Below are positions 36,203 to 46,428 of a stretch of 64,000 nucleotides of DNA, one piece after another. Within the stretch, counting starts at the first letter, position 1. Each line of letters begins with the position of its first letter. Origin of the DNA: Paenibacillus physcomitrellae. Lineage in GTDB: Bacteria; Bacillota; Bacilli; Paenibacillales; Paenibacillaceae. The notes under the pieces were generated by a model that made no database searches, was not told the origin of the DNA, and worked only from the letters and a program-made list of their open reading frames with translations. Both the position numbers and the translations under genes were made by a program. Location of the stretch: NCBI RefSeq assembly GCF_002240225.1, contig NZ_CP022584.1, positions 1,612,001 through 1,676,000 on the forward strand, written 5' to 3'.

Positions 36203-39200
36203 TTAATAAACTTCTACCTCATAAATCGAAGGACCATAAATCTCGAAATGCCTGCCGGTCATGTAAAGGCGCAGATAGCGGCCGGAGACAGCTAGCGGCT
36301 CCAGGTCGATTAGTTGGGTCAAGTCCGCATCCTCTTTATCAAGCTCTTCACTTTTGACCGTCTGCCAATCGGATTCATTTCCTGTCAGTTCATCCGCCAC
36401 TTGGATATCGACGTGAGTCGGATAGGCTCTTTCCCAATGCACCACCAGCTGTTGCAGTTGCTGCAGGCTTCCAAGATCCACATAGATCCATTCCGCCTCT
36501 GCCCCCTCAGACCAGTTGGCTTCCCACCTGGTCTGAGGATCTCCATCAGTGATCACATTCGGATCAAAATTAGCGTTGGAGCTGGAAGCCGTTACAGGAC
36601 GGTGAAGAGCCAAATTCGGGCTTTCATCCCCGCTTCCGCCTGAGCCATCTTCCCCGCCGGAGGGCAGAACTTCCTGCTGAATGGAAACGTCTGCGTATCC
36701 TGCCGCTTTGATCAAAACGGTATAAACTCCAGGTTCAGCCAAGCTTCCTGCTTTGAGAGTCAATATGCCTGCCTGAAGCAAATAATCCGTATTCTTCTGA
36801 AGTTCCTTCCCGTTTAAGGAGACGGAGGTAACCGCCTGCTCCCATAAAGGATCGGCCGTAAAGGTCAAGTCAAGGTCACGGTCCGTATAATTGTCATAGG
36901 TATCTGCAGTTACGGTAGGCGGGGCAAGGGGGTCCGCTGTTCCCGGGCCGGGATTGCCACCGTCTTCCCCGGTTTCGCCTGAATCTCCCGCAGGAGTGCC
37001 GTACACTTCCATTTCCCATAAAGAATAACCGTATTGCGTGCCTCTAGCTGTTCCTAACACACGTACATGGCGGGCTTCAGCCGGTTCCTCAAAAATCAGG
37101 TCCTGACCACCATTCCCTGCATTTTCCGTATACCAATCGGTCCAGTCGTCGTCCCCCGGCTGCTCGGCTTGGGAGACCTGCACTTGATAAGTTTTGCCGT
37201 ACGCGCCTTCCCAGTTCAAAAGCACGGAATCGATCCGGTAAAGACCGCCAAGATCCACCGAAAACCACTGCGGGTCTTTAGATTCGGACTCCCAGCGAGT
37301 GTTCGGATTGCCGTCTACCGCATTGGCCGCAGCCTGCACGGACGAGGAAGCGGATGCCGTTTTACCCAGCGCCACGTTAGGCGATGCTGACAGGATCAGC
37401 TGGGAAACCTCGTTGGCCCCATAGCCATCGGCCAAAATTGCAATCGTATAACTGCCTGGGGACAGGAACAGCGAAGGATCCAGCCTGATGCTGCTCTGAC
37501 CTATGGTCACCTTCTCCATAGCCGCAGCGTTTCCATTGATTTGTACGCCGCTTATTGCCTCGCGCCAGCCCGGATCGTCCGGGAAGGTGAGCTCGATCTC
37601 ATGACCAGCCTGGTTCTCCGTCGTATCAGCTGTCAGCTGCGGCCCTCCTTTAACTTCCTTTAATTTAATGTCATCGAAATGAAGAACATGTTCGGAATCT
37701 GGAGTGGTCTGATCGCCCGTAATAACATTGCCGAGCAGATACTTCAGCGTAAAGGTGGCATTAGCCGAAGGCTTCAGGACAGCCGTATACACTTTTTGCG
37801 AATCCCCGGTAATCGAAAAAGGAAGCTGCTGGCTGTTGTTATAACCCGTAAGCTCAATCAGAATCGGACGGTCTACGGAAGACCACGCCCGGAAGGAGAG
37901 CTCATACGTTTTCCCGGCTTCTACCTGGACGCCGGACTGCATCAGCTGGGTATACCAGCTGAAAGGCACGCCCCACTGCGGGTCCAAGCCGCCGAAATAA
38001 TGAATGTTCAGTTCGGCAGCCCCATCCTTGACGTCAAAGGTCGAATCCCCTTCGTTCGCTACCCAAAGCTCCCAGCCGGTTTTGCCTTGCGCAAATCCTC
38101 CGTTGACCAGCAAATTCCCATCGCTTGCAATCAGAACCTGCGTGACGCTCGTATCGGCGTACCCTTCAGCTTTGACCGTGATCCGGTAGGTGCCCTCCGA
38201 GCTGAAAGCAGAAGGATGGAGGACCAGGCTTCCCGGCTGAACTTCATATTCCCCGGTCTCCAGCACTCGGTCATTGACCAAAACCGAGCCAATGGCCGTC
38301 CGCCAGGCTTCGTTCTCTTTGAATCCCAACTCCACCGGCTGGCCGAACCGGTTATCGGTCGCATCCGCTGCAAGCGCCGGCGGACGTTTCAGCGGAGCGT
38401 CCTTCACTTCCAGCACCACGTTGCGGAACGAAATCTCGTGGGCGCCGTTTGGAGCCTGCGGGGTTTTGCCGAGCAGGAATTTCAACGCTACGTTATCGTC
38501 CGCCGTCGATTTAACCGTATATTCGTAATGCTGCCAATCCGGCTCCAGGGAAATGAAGCCGGAGTCGAAACGGCGGTTGTACGCCGCATCCTCCAGTGTC
38601 ACTTCCGTATCGCGGGTGACCGACGACTTGGCGTCAAAAGCGAGCACATAGGTAAAACCTTTGGTCAAATTCAGGTTGGACTGGTTGAGCATGATATTCC
38701 AGGCTTCCGTACCCACATTGGTTACAGACACTTTAGCCATGCCGTCAGCCGCGCTAAAGCCGGCAGCCGCTCCCTGCGTAAACGGCTCCCAGCCGGCCAA
38801 ACCCGCCGAAAAGTCCCCGTTGACAAGCGGATACAGGCTGACCTTGGAATAATCAACGTTGTTGTTGGTCGTACGGATCAACCGGATGTTATCCAAGGTT
38901 AAGGTTGAATCAGCCGTGGTTCTGCTTCCCAAATCAAACACCAGTTGGCCCTCCGGATCCGTAACCTGCTCCGGCATGGTAAAGCTGACTGTATGCTTCC
39001 CGACTGTCGTACCTATCGAGATATCGTTGATATTTCCGTAAACCGTGGATCCATCCTTGCTCAGAAATCGGACGTTTACGGTACGCTGTGCATCGGCCTT
39101 CGCCTCAAAGCTCAGCTCATATGAATCGCTCTGCAGCAAATTGATTCCTTTCTGTAGCAGCTGCACCGCCTCCGGACGGCCCCCGCCGTTCCGGATGTCG

Positions 39201-42200
39201 ACGGTCAATTCGCGCCGGTTCTGATCCACGCTGGCTGAAGCGTCAGCTCCATCCGTTCTAAAGCTCCAATATTTCATGCGATCCATCGTGCCCAAATCAA
39301 AGGTGCCGTTATAAACATGATTCCCATCATCCAGCGGTGTTTTCGCTCCATCAGGATCAACGACCTGGTCGGTCTCCTCCAAGCGGACATTGCCGATCCA
39401 GACCGGACTGGTGTTCAGCCCCACATTAAATTCAAGACGGGCCGTCAAATCAGTTTGGGCTCCCATAACAAAACGGTATTCGTAATGATTAAGCGAAGAT
39501 TGCAGTTTGACGTCAAAATTGTCGGAATAGGCCGACCAGCCGTTATCGGCATCCCCTCCCATCTTCACGGCAATAGACCGATCAGCGTTCGATTTGGCAT
39601 CAAAACTTAACTTATAAACATGCCCTCTAACCAAGGGTGCATATTGGATCAACTGCAGCGAGTAGTTCTGATTGCCGCCGTTTGTCGGTATAATCTTGGC
39701 AAAATTACGGCCGTCAATCGGCTCTATAGAGGCCGAACCTGCTCCTCCATAATCCGGCGTATGCAGGAAATTCCATTTATCCGCCGAAAGCGGCTGGCTG
39801 CTGGTCGTAATATCCGTCAGGCTCTGCTCAAAATTCGGATCGGCAATGTAGCTGCCGTCTACAGGCTGTCTGGCTTCAGTCGGAATTGGCTCTTTGGCCA
39901 GCACGGGTTCTACCGGCGTTTTGTAAGGTTTGCCGTCTAATTCGTAGGCTCTTACATAATCAACCTGCATTTCGGCCGGAAGCTTGGAGTCCGGCGGGAG
40001 CACATTGCCGTCGAAATTACCGCCTACAGCCAGGTTTAGGATGATATAAAAAGGCTGATCAAAAGGAGCCGGGAATGCGTATTTGTCCGGCTGTCCGATT
40101 CCTTCACTGCTCCATTCGTTAGCTTTATGAAACAGATTTCCGTCTACATACCATCTGATTTCTCCCGGCTCCCATTCAACCGCATAAGTATGAAAACCGC
40201 TGCTAATCGATTGGCCTGCCGGGAAGTGGTAATCGCCGCCGTTCGATTTATTATTCGGCCAAGGCTTGCCAAAATGAATCGTGCCGGACGTCTCTCCCGG
40301 CAGGCGGCCCCTGGCTTCCATGATGTCGAGTTCGCCTGACGACGCCCATCCGCCATATACGCTGTCCTTGGGCATCATCCAGAATGCCGGCCAAAATCCC
40401 TCTCCTTCAGGCATTTTGATGCTGGCTTCGAAACGGCCGTATTGCTTGCTGAATGTAGGCGATGTCCAAAGCCGGCCTGAAGTGTAAGGTTTACCATTCA
40501 TCGACTCCTTCTTGGCTGTAATCGTCAGCTTGCCATCCTCGACCTTCAGATTATCTTTGGAGTAATACTGCTGTTCATTGTTGCCCCAGCCATCCAGGCC
40601 GTATTCAGCTCCTGTCCCGTTCTGGTAGCCCCATTTGTCCAGATCAACCCCGTTGCTGTCCAGTTTGGTGCCGCTTCCATCAAATTCATCACTCCAAACG
40701 AGCTGCCATTCGCCCATTGGCTGTATCACATCAGCATCTGCATATCCAGCCGCCTTGATTTTGACCGTTTGATTGCCCGTCGCCGTGAACACGGAAGCTT
40801 TCAACGTCAGGGAACCAGCGCCTATAACATAATCCTCCGTGAGCGTCAGCCGGCGGCCGTTCAGCAGCACCTCTGTGATCGCGCTGCGCCAAGCCTGATT
40901 ATCCGCAAAAGTAAGCACAACATCCCGGCCAAGCACGTTGTTGTCCTGGTCTGGCGTCAATACCGGTGTGATCAAGCTGTTGCCGCCACCCCCGTTGTTT
41001 CCTCCATTGTCTCCACTTCCGCTTCCGCCTCCGTTAGTGGAACCGCTGCCCGAAGGAACTGCAGGCGGCTGGCTCGGTTTCGGCTCCCCTTTTTCAGCGG
41101 TCTTCCCGCTTTGTACTTCCAAAACGGCCCCTTGCTTAACGGCTTCTCCATTCAGCGTTATTCCCGCAGTCTGGGCATGAAGCTCGCCTACCGTTCCTTT
41201 CACGCTCAGCTCTGTACCGCCTGCAGATGGCTCCACTTGCAGATTGGCAACTTCAGCCTGCTCGCCAACCTCAATGACGGCTCCCGTTTCTACGCTCATC
41301 GCACCTACCTTGGAATTGCCTTCCAGAACAACCCGAACCGGACTTCCGTTTTTATTTACAACTACTGTTCCTACCGAAGAATTGTGAAGATGTACCGAGT
41401 GGCTGCCGCCGCCGTTCACATATAAGACCCCGTCTGTACGAAGTCCATCCAGCGTTACGTCTCCTTCACCAACGCCCGCCGTTATCAATACGTTACCTTT
41501 GATTTCGGCATCCTTAATAGTCGCAGCACCGCTGGCAATCAGTAATCCTCCATCCGATTTCAAGCCTTCCACGTTACCCGGTTTATGAACAATCTCGCCG
41601 GCAAGCCGGTCAAGCAGCACCACGGCTTCCGCTCGGGTCAAGGGCTGCTTGGGCCGAAGTGTTCCATCTGCAAAGCCTTTTACGGCTCCCGCCTGAATAA
41701 GATCAGCCAAAGGCTGAACAGCAAAACCGGCAATCTCCGAACGATCCGCAAATCCGCCTGTCACGGCTGATGAATCTGCTTTCGACAGCGGGAACAGCGA
41801 GGCAACAATCTTGGCAGCCTCCTGCCGGGTTACGGCCGTCTCCGGTTTAAACAGTTGATCCGGATAACCTTCCATATATCCAGCTTGCAGCGCAATACCA
41901 ACCTGCTCGGCATACCATTTGTTCGGAGCCACATCCGAGAACGTTGTCCCGGACTTGACGCTATAGCCAAACAAGGCATTGACCAGCTTGGCAAACTCTG
42001 CGCGGCTAACCGTATCATTCGGCCGGAACTTGCCGCCGCTGCCTTCTACAAGACCCAGCGCTGCCCATTTTCCGATTGACCCACTGGCCCAGGTCCCCTG
42101 AACATCTTTAAAAGTTGAACCTGCGCTTACCCCGTCAGTTAAAACGCTGACTGCGCCAGGCAGAGTTGGGGGAATAGCTGTGCCTGAACCCGTTGAGGCA

Positions 42201-42334
42201 AAAGCAGAGGCGGAGCCTGATACCGGAGCGGCCCAACCAGCAGCCGGCAGCTGACCGGCCAGCAGCACAGTCCCGAACAATACAGCGGCAATTTGCCGCC
42301 GAAGTCGATTGTTTTTTCCCATAGATAACGTCAT
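36203..42334 (-). CDS. Giant SLH-anchored GH16 beta-glucanase with multiple binding domains
   Basis: A 2043-residue secreted protein. Order: signal peptide (about 1-36); three SLH domains (about 74-243) for attachment to cell-wall polymer; a repetitive beta-solenoid-like region (260-410); a Gly/Ser/Pro linker; a DUF1533-like domain (about 455-538); a GH16 catalytic domain (541-800) with the active-site motif GELDIMEARG (Glu668, Asp670, Glu673); three CBM4/9-like domains; a second DUF1533-like domain; a fourth CBM4/9-like domain; a third DUF1533-like domain; a discoidin (F5/8C) domain; a fourth DUF1533-like domain; and a final discoidin domain. GH16 enzymes of this kind cut beta-1,3 or mixed-linked glucans such as laminarin. 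The start at 42334 or the second ATG at 42322 cannot be separated. Oligomers released would suit the importer next door. Confidence 0.92.
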   Translation of the reverse strand: MTLSMGKNNRLRRQIAAVLFGTVLLAGQLPAAGWAAPVSGSASAFASTGSGTAIPPTLPGAVSVLTDGVSAGSTFKDVQGTWASGSIGKWAALGLVEGSGGKFRPNDTVSRAEFAKLVNALFGYSVKSGTTFSDVAPNKWYAEQVGIALQAGYMEGYPDQLFKPETAVTRQEAAKIVASLFPLSKADSSAVTGGFADRSEIAGFAVQPLADLIQAGAVKGFADGTLRPKQPLTRAEAVVLLDRLAGEIVHKPGNVEGLKSDGGLLIASGAATIKDAEIKGNVLITAGVGEGDVTLDGLRTDGVLYVNGGGSHSVHLHNSSVGTVVVNKNGSPVRVVLEGNSKVGAMSVETGAVIEVGEQAEVANLQVEPSAGGTELSVKGTVGELHAQTAGITLNGEAVKQGAVLEVQSGKTAEKGEPKPSQPPAVPSGSGSTNGGGSGSGDNGGNNGGGGNSLITPVLTPDQDNNVLGRDVVLTFADNQAWRSAITEVLLNGRRLTLTEDYVIGAGSLTLKASVFTATGNQTVKIKAAGYADADVIQPMGEWQLVWSDEFDGSGTKLDSNGVDLDKWGYQNGTGAEYGLDGWGNNEQQYYSKDNLKVEDGKLTITAKKESMNGKPYTSGRLWTSPTFSKQYGRFEASIKMPEGEGFWPAFWMMPKDSVYGGWASSGELDIMEARGRLPGETSGTIHFGKPWPNNKSNGGDYHFPAGQSISSGFHTYAVEWEPGEIRWYVDGNLFHKANEWSSEGIGQPDKYAFPAPFDQPFYIILNLAVGGNFDGNVLPPDSKLPAEMQVDYVRAYELDGKPYKTPVEPVLAKEPIPTEARQPVDGSYIADPNFEQSLTDITTSSQPLSADKWNFLHTPDYGGAGSASIEPIDGRNFAKIIPTNGGNQNYSLQLIQYAPLVRGHVYKLSFDAKSNADRSIAVKMGGDADNGWSAYSDNFDVKLQSSLNHYEYRFVMGAQTDLTARLEFNVGLNTSPVWIGNVRLEETDQVVDPDGAKTPLDDGNHVYNGTFDLGTMDRMKYWSFRTDGADASASVDQNRRELTVDIRNGGGRPEAVQLLQKGINLLQSDSYELSFEAKADAQRTVNVRFLSKDGSTVYGNINDISIGTTVGKHTVSFTMPEQVTDPEGQLVFDLGSRTTADSTLTLDNIRLIRTTNNNVDYSKVSLYPLVNGDFSAGLAGWEPFTQGAAAGFSAADGMAKVSVTNVGTEAWNIMLNQSNLNLTKGFTYVLAFDAKSSVTRDTEVTLEDAAYNRRFDSGFISLEPDWQHYEYTVKSTADDNVALKFLLGKTPQAPNGAHEISFRNVVLEVKDAPLKRPPALAADATDNRFGQPVELGFKENEAWRTAIGSVLVNDRVLETGEYEVQPGSLVLHPSAFSSEGTYRITVKAEGYADTSVTQVLIASDGNLLVNGGFAQGKTGWELWVANEGDSTFDVKDGAAELNIHYFGGLDPQWGVPFSWYTQLMQSGVQVEAGKTYELSFRAWSSVDRPILIELTGYNNSQQLPFSITGDSQKVYTAVLKPSANATFTLKYLLGNVITGDQTTPDSEHVLHFDDIKLKEVKGGPQLTADTTENQAGHEIELTFPDDPGWREAISGVQINGNAAAMEKVTIGQSSIRLDPSLFLSPGSYTIAILADGYGANEVSQLILSASPNVALGKTASASSSVQAAANAVDGNPNTRWESESKDPQWFSVDLGGLYRIDSVLLNWEGAYGKTYQVQVSQAEQPGDDDWTDWYTENAGNGGQDLIFEEPAEARHVRVLGTARGTQYGYSLWEMEVYGTPAGDSGETGEDGGNPGPGTADPLAPPTVTADTYDNYTDRDLDLTFTADPLWEQAVTSVSLNGKELQKNTDYLLQAGILTLKAGSLAEPGVYTVLIKAAGYADVSIQQEVLPSGGEDGSGGSGDESPNLALHRPVTASSSNANFDPNVITDGDPQTRWEANWSEGAEAEWIYVDLGSLQQLQQLVVHWERAYPTHVDIQVADELTGNESDWQTVKSEELDKEDADLTQLIDLEPLAVSGRYLRLYMTGRHFEIYGPSIYEVEVY

Positions 42335-42429
42335 TCCTTACATGTCTCCCTTCCTGAATCTGGATTATTGAAGGTACTCTCTTGGCGTTTCTCAAGAAAT
42401 AGTTAAGACAATTGCAGGACCTGCTCATA

Positions 42430-42465
42430 AAAAGGAACGCTACAGACTTGTGCAGCGTTCCTTTT
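42430..42465. terminator. Terminator after the solute-binding protein gene
   Basis: AAAAGGAACGCT and AGCGTTCCTTTT form a perfect 12-base stem; it lies 47 bases after the lipoprotein gene and upstream of the glucanase gene. Confidence 0.88.
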
Positions 42466-42511
42466 CCGTTACATTTGGGACTGACCCGTTGAATGACCGG
42501 CAGCTTTTGTT

Positions 42512-44290
42512 TTATTTGTTGTTAGCGGATTGATACCATTCGTTGACTTCTTTAGTGATTTGATCACCGCCGGATTTCTTCCAATCAGAAACCATCTTGT
42601 CGAATTGATCGATTGGGGTTTGGCCGTAAATGATCTTGGAGTACGTTTCGTTAACCAGCTTATTGAGCAGCTCGTTTTTCGATTTCATCGTTTCGGTCAG
42701 CGGACCCTGGAAGTAATTCTTCATACGGATGTCCTTCTGATCCATAACGATCTTCATGCCTTCAATATTTTCCGGCTTACGGATGGCCGCCGTTTGCACT
42801 TCATATGGTGTTTCCGGCGTGCCGCCGTTCGCCAGCTTAAGCATCGTATCCGCGTAAAGCGCAGGAATACGTGCACCTTCAAAGGTCAGTGAATAGTAAA
42901 TCGGTTCTACAAGCTTCGTACGGTCGGCATAACCCGGGAACAGGTCCGGATATTTCTGCGGGTCCTTGGTGATCGAACCGTCCGGCAATTTCGCCCAGTC
43001 GTAACCTTCGGCAAAGCCGTTTTCAAAGATGCCGCCCTTCTCCGGATTCGCCCAGTTTTCAAAGAAGAAGTTATAATAACGCAGCAGAGCTTCCGGATGT
43101 TTGGCGTTTTTGTTGATCAACATCCAGCCGTTAACCGATGGATTGCCGCTTTGCGCGCCAATTTTACCGTCTGGTCCGACCGGAATCGGATAAGCTTTGT
43201 ATTTCGAGCCCGGCACGTTGTTCAGCAGGTCGCTGAACGGCCAGTCAGGCATCCAGTTTGGACCTACAATCGCACCGGCTTTGCCTTTGGTAAACAGCTC
43301 GGAACCGGTTGTTTCATCCAGGACACCGGAATCTTTGGACAGGTACCCTTTATCCATCCAGGTTTTCAAGGTTGTCAGCGCTTGTTTAGCAGCCGGATCT
43401 ACCGAACCGTAGGTCAGCGAGCCGTCAGCAGCCTTATTCCATTGGCCAGGCAGTGTGCCGTAATCACCGAATACCCAGCTGATGTCGGTCATCCAGTTCA
43501 GATACGTATTCTTGAATCCGGCGGCAAGGCCGATTGTGTCCTTTTTGCCGTTGCCATCAGGATCTTGGTTGACAAAAGCGTCCATGATATTCTCAAAGTC
43601 GGCCAGCGTCTTAGGCGCTTGCAAGCCCAACTTATCCATCCAGTCTTGACGGAGCCAAAGCACCAAGTCACCGTTGTACGCATAATCCAGTACAGGCAAA
43701 GCCATCCGTTTGCCGTCGCGCGTTACAGCCAGCCAAGTGTCAGGGTTCAAGGCAACGCCTTGTTTGTACGCGTCGTCGGCGTATTTATCAAACAGTTCAC
43801 CTACATCCATGAACTGTCCCGAATCGATCAGCATGTTCACCGTTTCGATGTCACCGCGGTAAGTGATAACGTCCGGCATTTTCTCACCGGAAGAAAGCAT
43901 CAGGCGCAGCTTGGTTTTGTAAGCGTCGTTTGTATCCGTTACGACCCAGTCGTATTTCACGTCAATGCCCAGATTGTCTTTCATGTATTTCTGCAGCACG
44001 TTGTTCTCCATCGTTTCGCCGGTTTTGAAAAAGTAGTTCGTGCCCACACCTTTGACCGTAGTCAACGTGATCGGCTCCACATATTTCTTACCGTCCCAGC
44101 CGGTTTCGTCAACGCCTGAGGCGGACGTATTGCCGCTGCCTCCGCTATTATTTCCAGCGCTTTCGCTTTGCGTATTGTTTCCGCCGCTGGCGTTCGGGGA
44201 AGCATTGTTTCCTCCCGAGCAGGCCACCAAGCTGAATGACAACACTGCCGTCAGCGACAAGCCCAGCATTCTTTTCCAAGTGAATTGCAT
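42512..44290 (-). CDS. Sugar ABC transporter substrate-binding lipoprotein (LplA-like)
   Basis: A 592-residue lipoprotein: basic start, hydrophobic stretch and lipobox LVAC with the modified Cys at residue 24, then a Gly/Asn/Ser linker and a large family-1 type binding domain (LRLMLSSGEKMPDVITYRG, DTIGLAAGFKNTYLNWM, NGWMLINKNAKHPEALLRYYNF). This large class binds oligosaccharides, often from plant or algal polysaccharides, and is usually governed by a YesM/YesN pair. It is the last gene of the operon with both permeases; a cre-like site stands just upstream. Confidence 0.9.
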   Translation of the reverse strand: MQFTWKRMLGLSLTAVLSFSLVACSGGNNASPNASGGNNTQSESAGNNSGGSGNTSASGVDETGWDGKKYVEPITLTTVKGVGTNYFFKTGETMENNVLQKYMKDNLGIDVKYDWVVTDTNDAYKTKLRLMLSSGEKMPDVITYRGDIETVNMLIDSGQFMDVGELFDKYADDAYKQGVALNPDTWLAVTRDGKRMALPVLDYAYNGDLVLWLRQDWMDKLGLQAPKTLADFENIMDAFVNQDPDGNGKKDTIGLAAGFKNTYLNWMTDISWVFGDYGTLPGQWNKAADGSLTYGSVDPAAKQALTTLKTWMDKGYLSKDSGVLDETTGSELFTKGKAGAIVGPNWMPDWPFSDLLNNVPGSKYKAYPIPVGPDGKIGAQSGNPSVNGWMLINKNAKHPEALLRYYNFFFENWANPEKGGIFENGFAEGYDWAKLPDGSITKDPQKYPDLFPGYADRTKLVEPIYYSLTFEGARIPALYADTMLKLANGGTPETPYEVQTAAIRKPENIEGMKIVMDQKDIRMKNYFQGPLTETMKSKNELLNKLVNETYSKIIYGQTPIDQFDKMVSDWKKSGGDQITKEVNEWYQSANNK

Positions 44291-44316
44291 AATTTCTTAT
44301 CCCCCTAGAATTTGAT

Positions 44317-44330
44317 TGAGAGCGCTTACT
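44317..44330 (-). promoter_or_regulatory. Candidate cre site before the solute-binding gene
   Basis: TGAGAGCGCTTACT matches TGWNANCGNTNWCA at all fixed positions except the last base. It lies 27 bases before the lipoprotein start in the gap between permease and lipoprotein genes, suggesting catabolite control inside the operon or a second promoter. Confidence 0.5.
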
Positions 44331-44421
44331 TCTCTCTTCTACCTAACTATAAATCGCAGGATGCTATGGTTGAAATGCCCAAAATTTGATGCCGATGCTA
44401 ATTTATTGACATCTTGGATTT

Positions 44422-45300
44422 CTACTCTTTCACCGCTCCCAGTACAATTCCCTTCACAAAATACTTCTGCAGGTACGGATAAACCAGCAGCACCGGCAAT
44501 ATACCGATGAAGATCTGCGCCGCTTTAACGGTCCGCTGCGAAATATTTTTGAGTTCGTTGACATCCGGATTCAGCTTGCTGAAATCCTGCTGAACAATGA
44601 TCGTCTGCAAAAAGGTCGCCAAAGGATAGTTGCGGTAGTTGTTGATATACAGCAAACCGTCAAACCAGGCGTTCCAGTTGCCTACAATCGAGAACAGCGA
44701 CATCGTCGCAACAGCCGGCATCGCCAGCGGTAAGTACACGCGGAACAAGATCGTGAAATGCCCGGCCCCGTCAATGAGAGCAGCCTCTTCCAATTCTTTG
44801 GGTGTCGCTTTGAAGAAGTTCATCAGCAGGATCATGTTGAACACCTGCACGGCGCCGGGAAGAACAAGGGCCCAGATCGTATTCATCAGGTGCAGGTTGC
44901 GCACGATGATATAACTGGGGATGATGCCGCCCGTAAACAGCATTGTAAAGACGAAGTACCAGGCATAAATATTACGGCTCTTCAAAACCGACGAGTCTTT
45001 GGACAGCACGTAACCGGCCAGCGTAATTACGCTCATCGTAATCGCGGTCCCCAGCACCGTCCGGATCAAAGAAATCACAAAAGCCCGGCTAAAATTGGGA
45101 TTGTTCATCGTTTTTGTATATGAATCGAAGTTGAAGCCCACCGGCCAAAGACCAACCAGATGTGCGTTCGCCGGGGCGCTGGCACTGAAGCTCACAGCCA
45201 GAATATGAATGATCGGCAGGATGCACAGCAGGCCTGCAATGATCAGGAACAAATAATTGAATACCGAAAATACTCTGTATCCCGTTGTTTTATGGTACAT
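44422..45300 (-). CDS. Sugar ABC transporter permease (LplC/YtcP-like)
   Basis: A 292-residue permease with six membrane helices. The ATPase-contact EAA loop reads EEAALIDGAGHFTILFRVYLPLAMPA. The ATG at 45300 stands eight bases after AAGGAG; a GTG nine bases upstream is less likely. It follows the first permease by 12 bases and together they form the channel of the importer. No ATPase gene is present; a shared MsmK-type ATPase elsewhere is usual. Confidence 0.92.
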   Translation of the reverse strand: MYHKTTGYRVFSVFNYLFLIIAGLLCILPIIHILAVSFSASAPANAHLVGLWPVGFNFDSYTKTMNNPNFSRAFVISLIRTVLGTAITMSVITLAGYVLSKDSSVLKSRNIYAWYFVFTMLFTGGIIPSYIIVRNLHLMNTIWALVLPGAVQVFNMILLMNFFKATPKELEEAALIDGAGHFTILFRVYLPLAMPAVATMSLFSIVGNWNAWFDGLLYINNYRNYPLATFLQTIIVQQDFSKLNPDVNELKNISQRTVKAAQIFIGILPVLLVYPYLQKYFVKGIVLGAVKE

Positions 45301-45312
45301 GCTCCGCACTCC

Positions 45313-46263
45313 TTAAAAGATTTTGTAATCCGCCAGCTTGTATGCAATCCGGTAGCCGATCACAATGAGCACAAAGCCGACAACCGATTTGAAAATGCCC
45401 ACCGCCGTGCCAAAGCTGTATTGACCGTTCAATATCCCGGTTCGGTACACGAAGGTATCGATAATGTCCCCTTTGTCATACACAAGAGGGTTATACAGGT
45501 TGAAAATCTGGTCAAAGCCGGCATTCAGAATGTTGCCGATTGCCAGCGTCCCTACCACGATCACGATCGGGGCAAGCGATGGAATCGTAACGTTAATCGT
45601 CTGCTTCCACCGGGTTGCGCCATCCACCTCGGCTGCTTCATACAGCGACGGATTAACACCTGCCAATGCGGCCAGATAAACGATGGTGCCGAAGCCGAAC
45701 TGCTGCCAGACATCGCTGATTACGACAATAACCCGGAACCAGATGCCGTTGCCGAGGAACAGGATCGGTTCTATGCCAAACCAGTTCTGCAGCAACGAGT
45801 TGATGATGCCGTCACTGGACAGCATGTCGGTCAAAATCCCCCCAAGGAATACCCAGGAAATAAAATAAGGTAAATAAACAAGCGTCTGCACCGTCCGCTT
45901 AAACGAATTGCGGCGCACTTCGTTCAGCAGCAGCGCGAAACAAAACGGAACCACGATGTTGAAGATGATCTTTAATCCGGCAATCAGCGCGGTGTTAATA
46001 ATCACCTGCTTGCTGTCCGGATATTCGAACATAAACTTGAACTGCTTAAACCCGACCCAAGCAGAACCCCAGATTCCGTCATAAGGCTTGTAATCTTTGA
46101 ATGCGATTACAAGTCCGCCCAGCGGCAAATAACCGAACAAGAATTGCAGCACAACTGCCGGCAGCAGCATCAGATGCAGGGGCCAAGTCCTCCTCAGAAA
46201 ACCTTTCATTCCGGATCTCCGAATGGCGGTGCCCGCTTCTACAGCTTTTATTGGTGTCTCCAT
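45313..46263 (-). CDS. Sugar ABC transporter permease (LplB-like)
   Basis: A 316-residue permease with six helices and the EAA loop EAAEVDGATRWKQTINVTIPSLAP. PLGGLVIAFKDYKPYDGIWGS near the N terminus is characteristic of LplB-type permeases. The start at 46263 is supported by AAGGA ten bases upstream; the 20-residue extension further up has no homology. First gene of the importer operon, divergent from the YesM kinase gene. Confidence 0.92.
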   Translation of the reverse strand: METPIKAVEAGTAIRRSGMKGFLRRTWPLHLMLLPAVVLQFLFGYLPLGGLVIAFKDYKPYDGIWGSAWVGFKQFKFMFEYPDSKQVIINTALIAGLKIIFNIVVPFCFALLLNEVRRNSFKRTVQTLVYLPYFISWVFLGGILTDMLSSDGIINSLLQNWFGIEPILFLGNGIWFRVIVVISDVWQQFGFGTIVYLAALAGVNPSLYEAAEVDGATRWKQTINVTIPSLAPIVIVVGTLAIGNILNAGFDQIFNLYNPLVYDKGDIIDTFVYRTGILNGQYSFGTAVGIFKSVVGFVLIVIGYRIAYKLADYKIF

Positions 46264-46428
46264 GCCCAAAATCCTTTCCTGAAACTCTTTTTGCGGATTG
46301 ACATCTGCGCCGTCATCCTGCAATAGTAAGTATATAGTTCACATATTTTTCCGTCTGCACCAAACATTTTGGAACGATACCCGATTTTTTGTTTCCTGTA
46401 TCCGCATGCCGGAGGAGGCTGTCATTTC

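Noticed and set aside
37679-38902. 407-codon open frame on the plus strand
   Set aside because: Antisense to the giant glucanase gene, whose domains are clear on the minus strand; no ribosome site.
43097-44119. 340-codon open frame on the plus strand
   Set aside because: Antisense to the lipoprotein gene with its clear lipobox; translation is not protein-like.
46369-46428. N-terminal extension of the YesM kinase by 20 codons
   Set aside because: The frame is open, but the strong GGAGGAGG site points to GTG at 46429 and the extension is not family-like.
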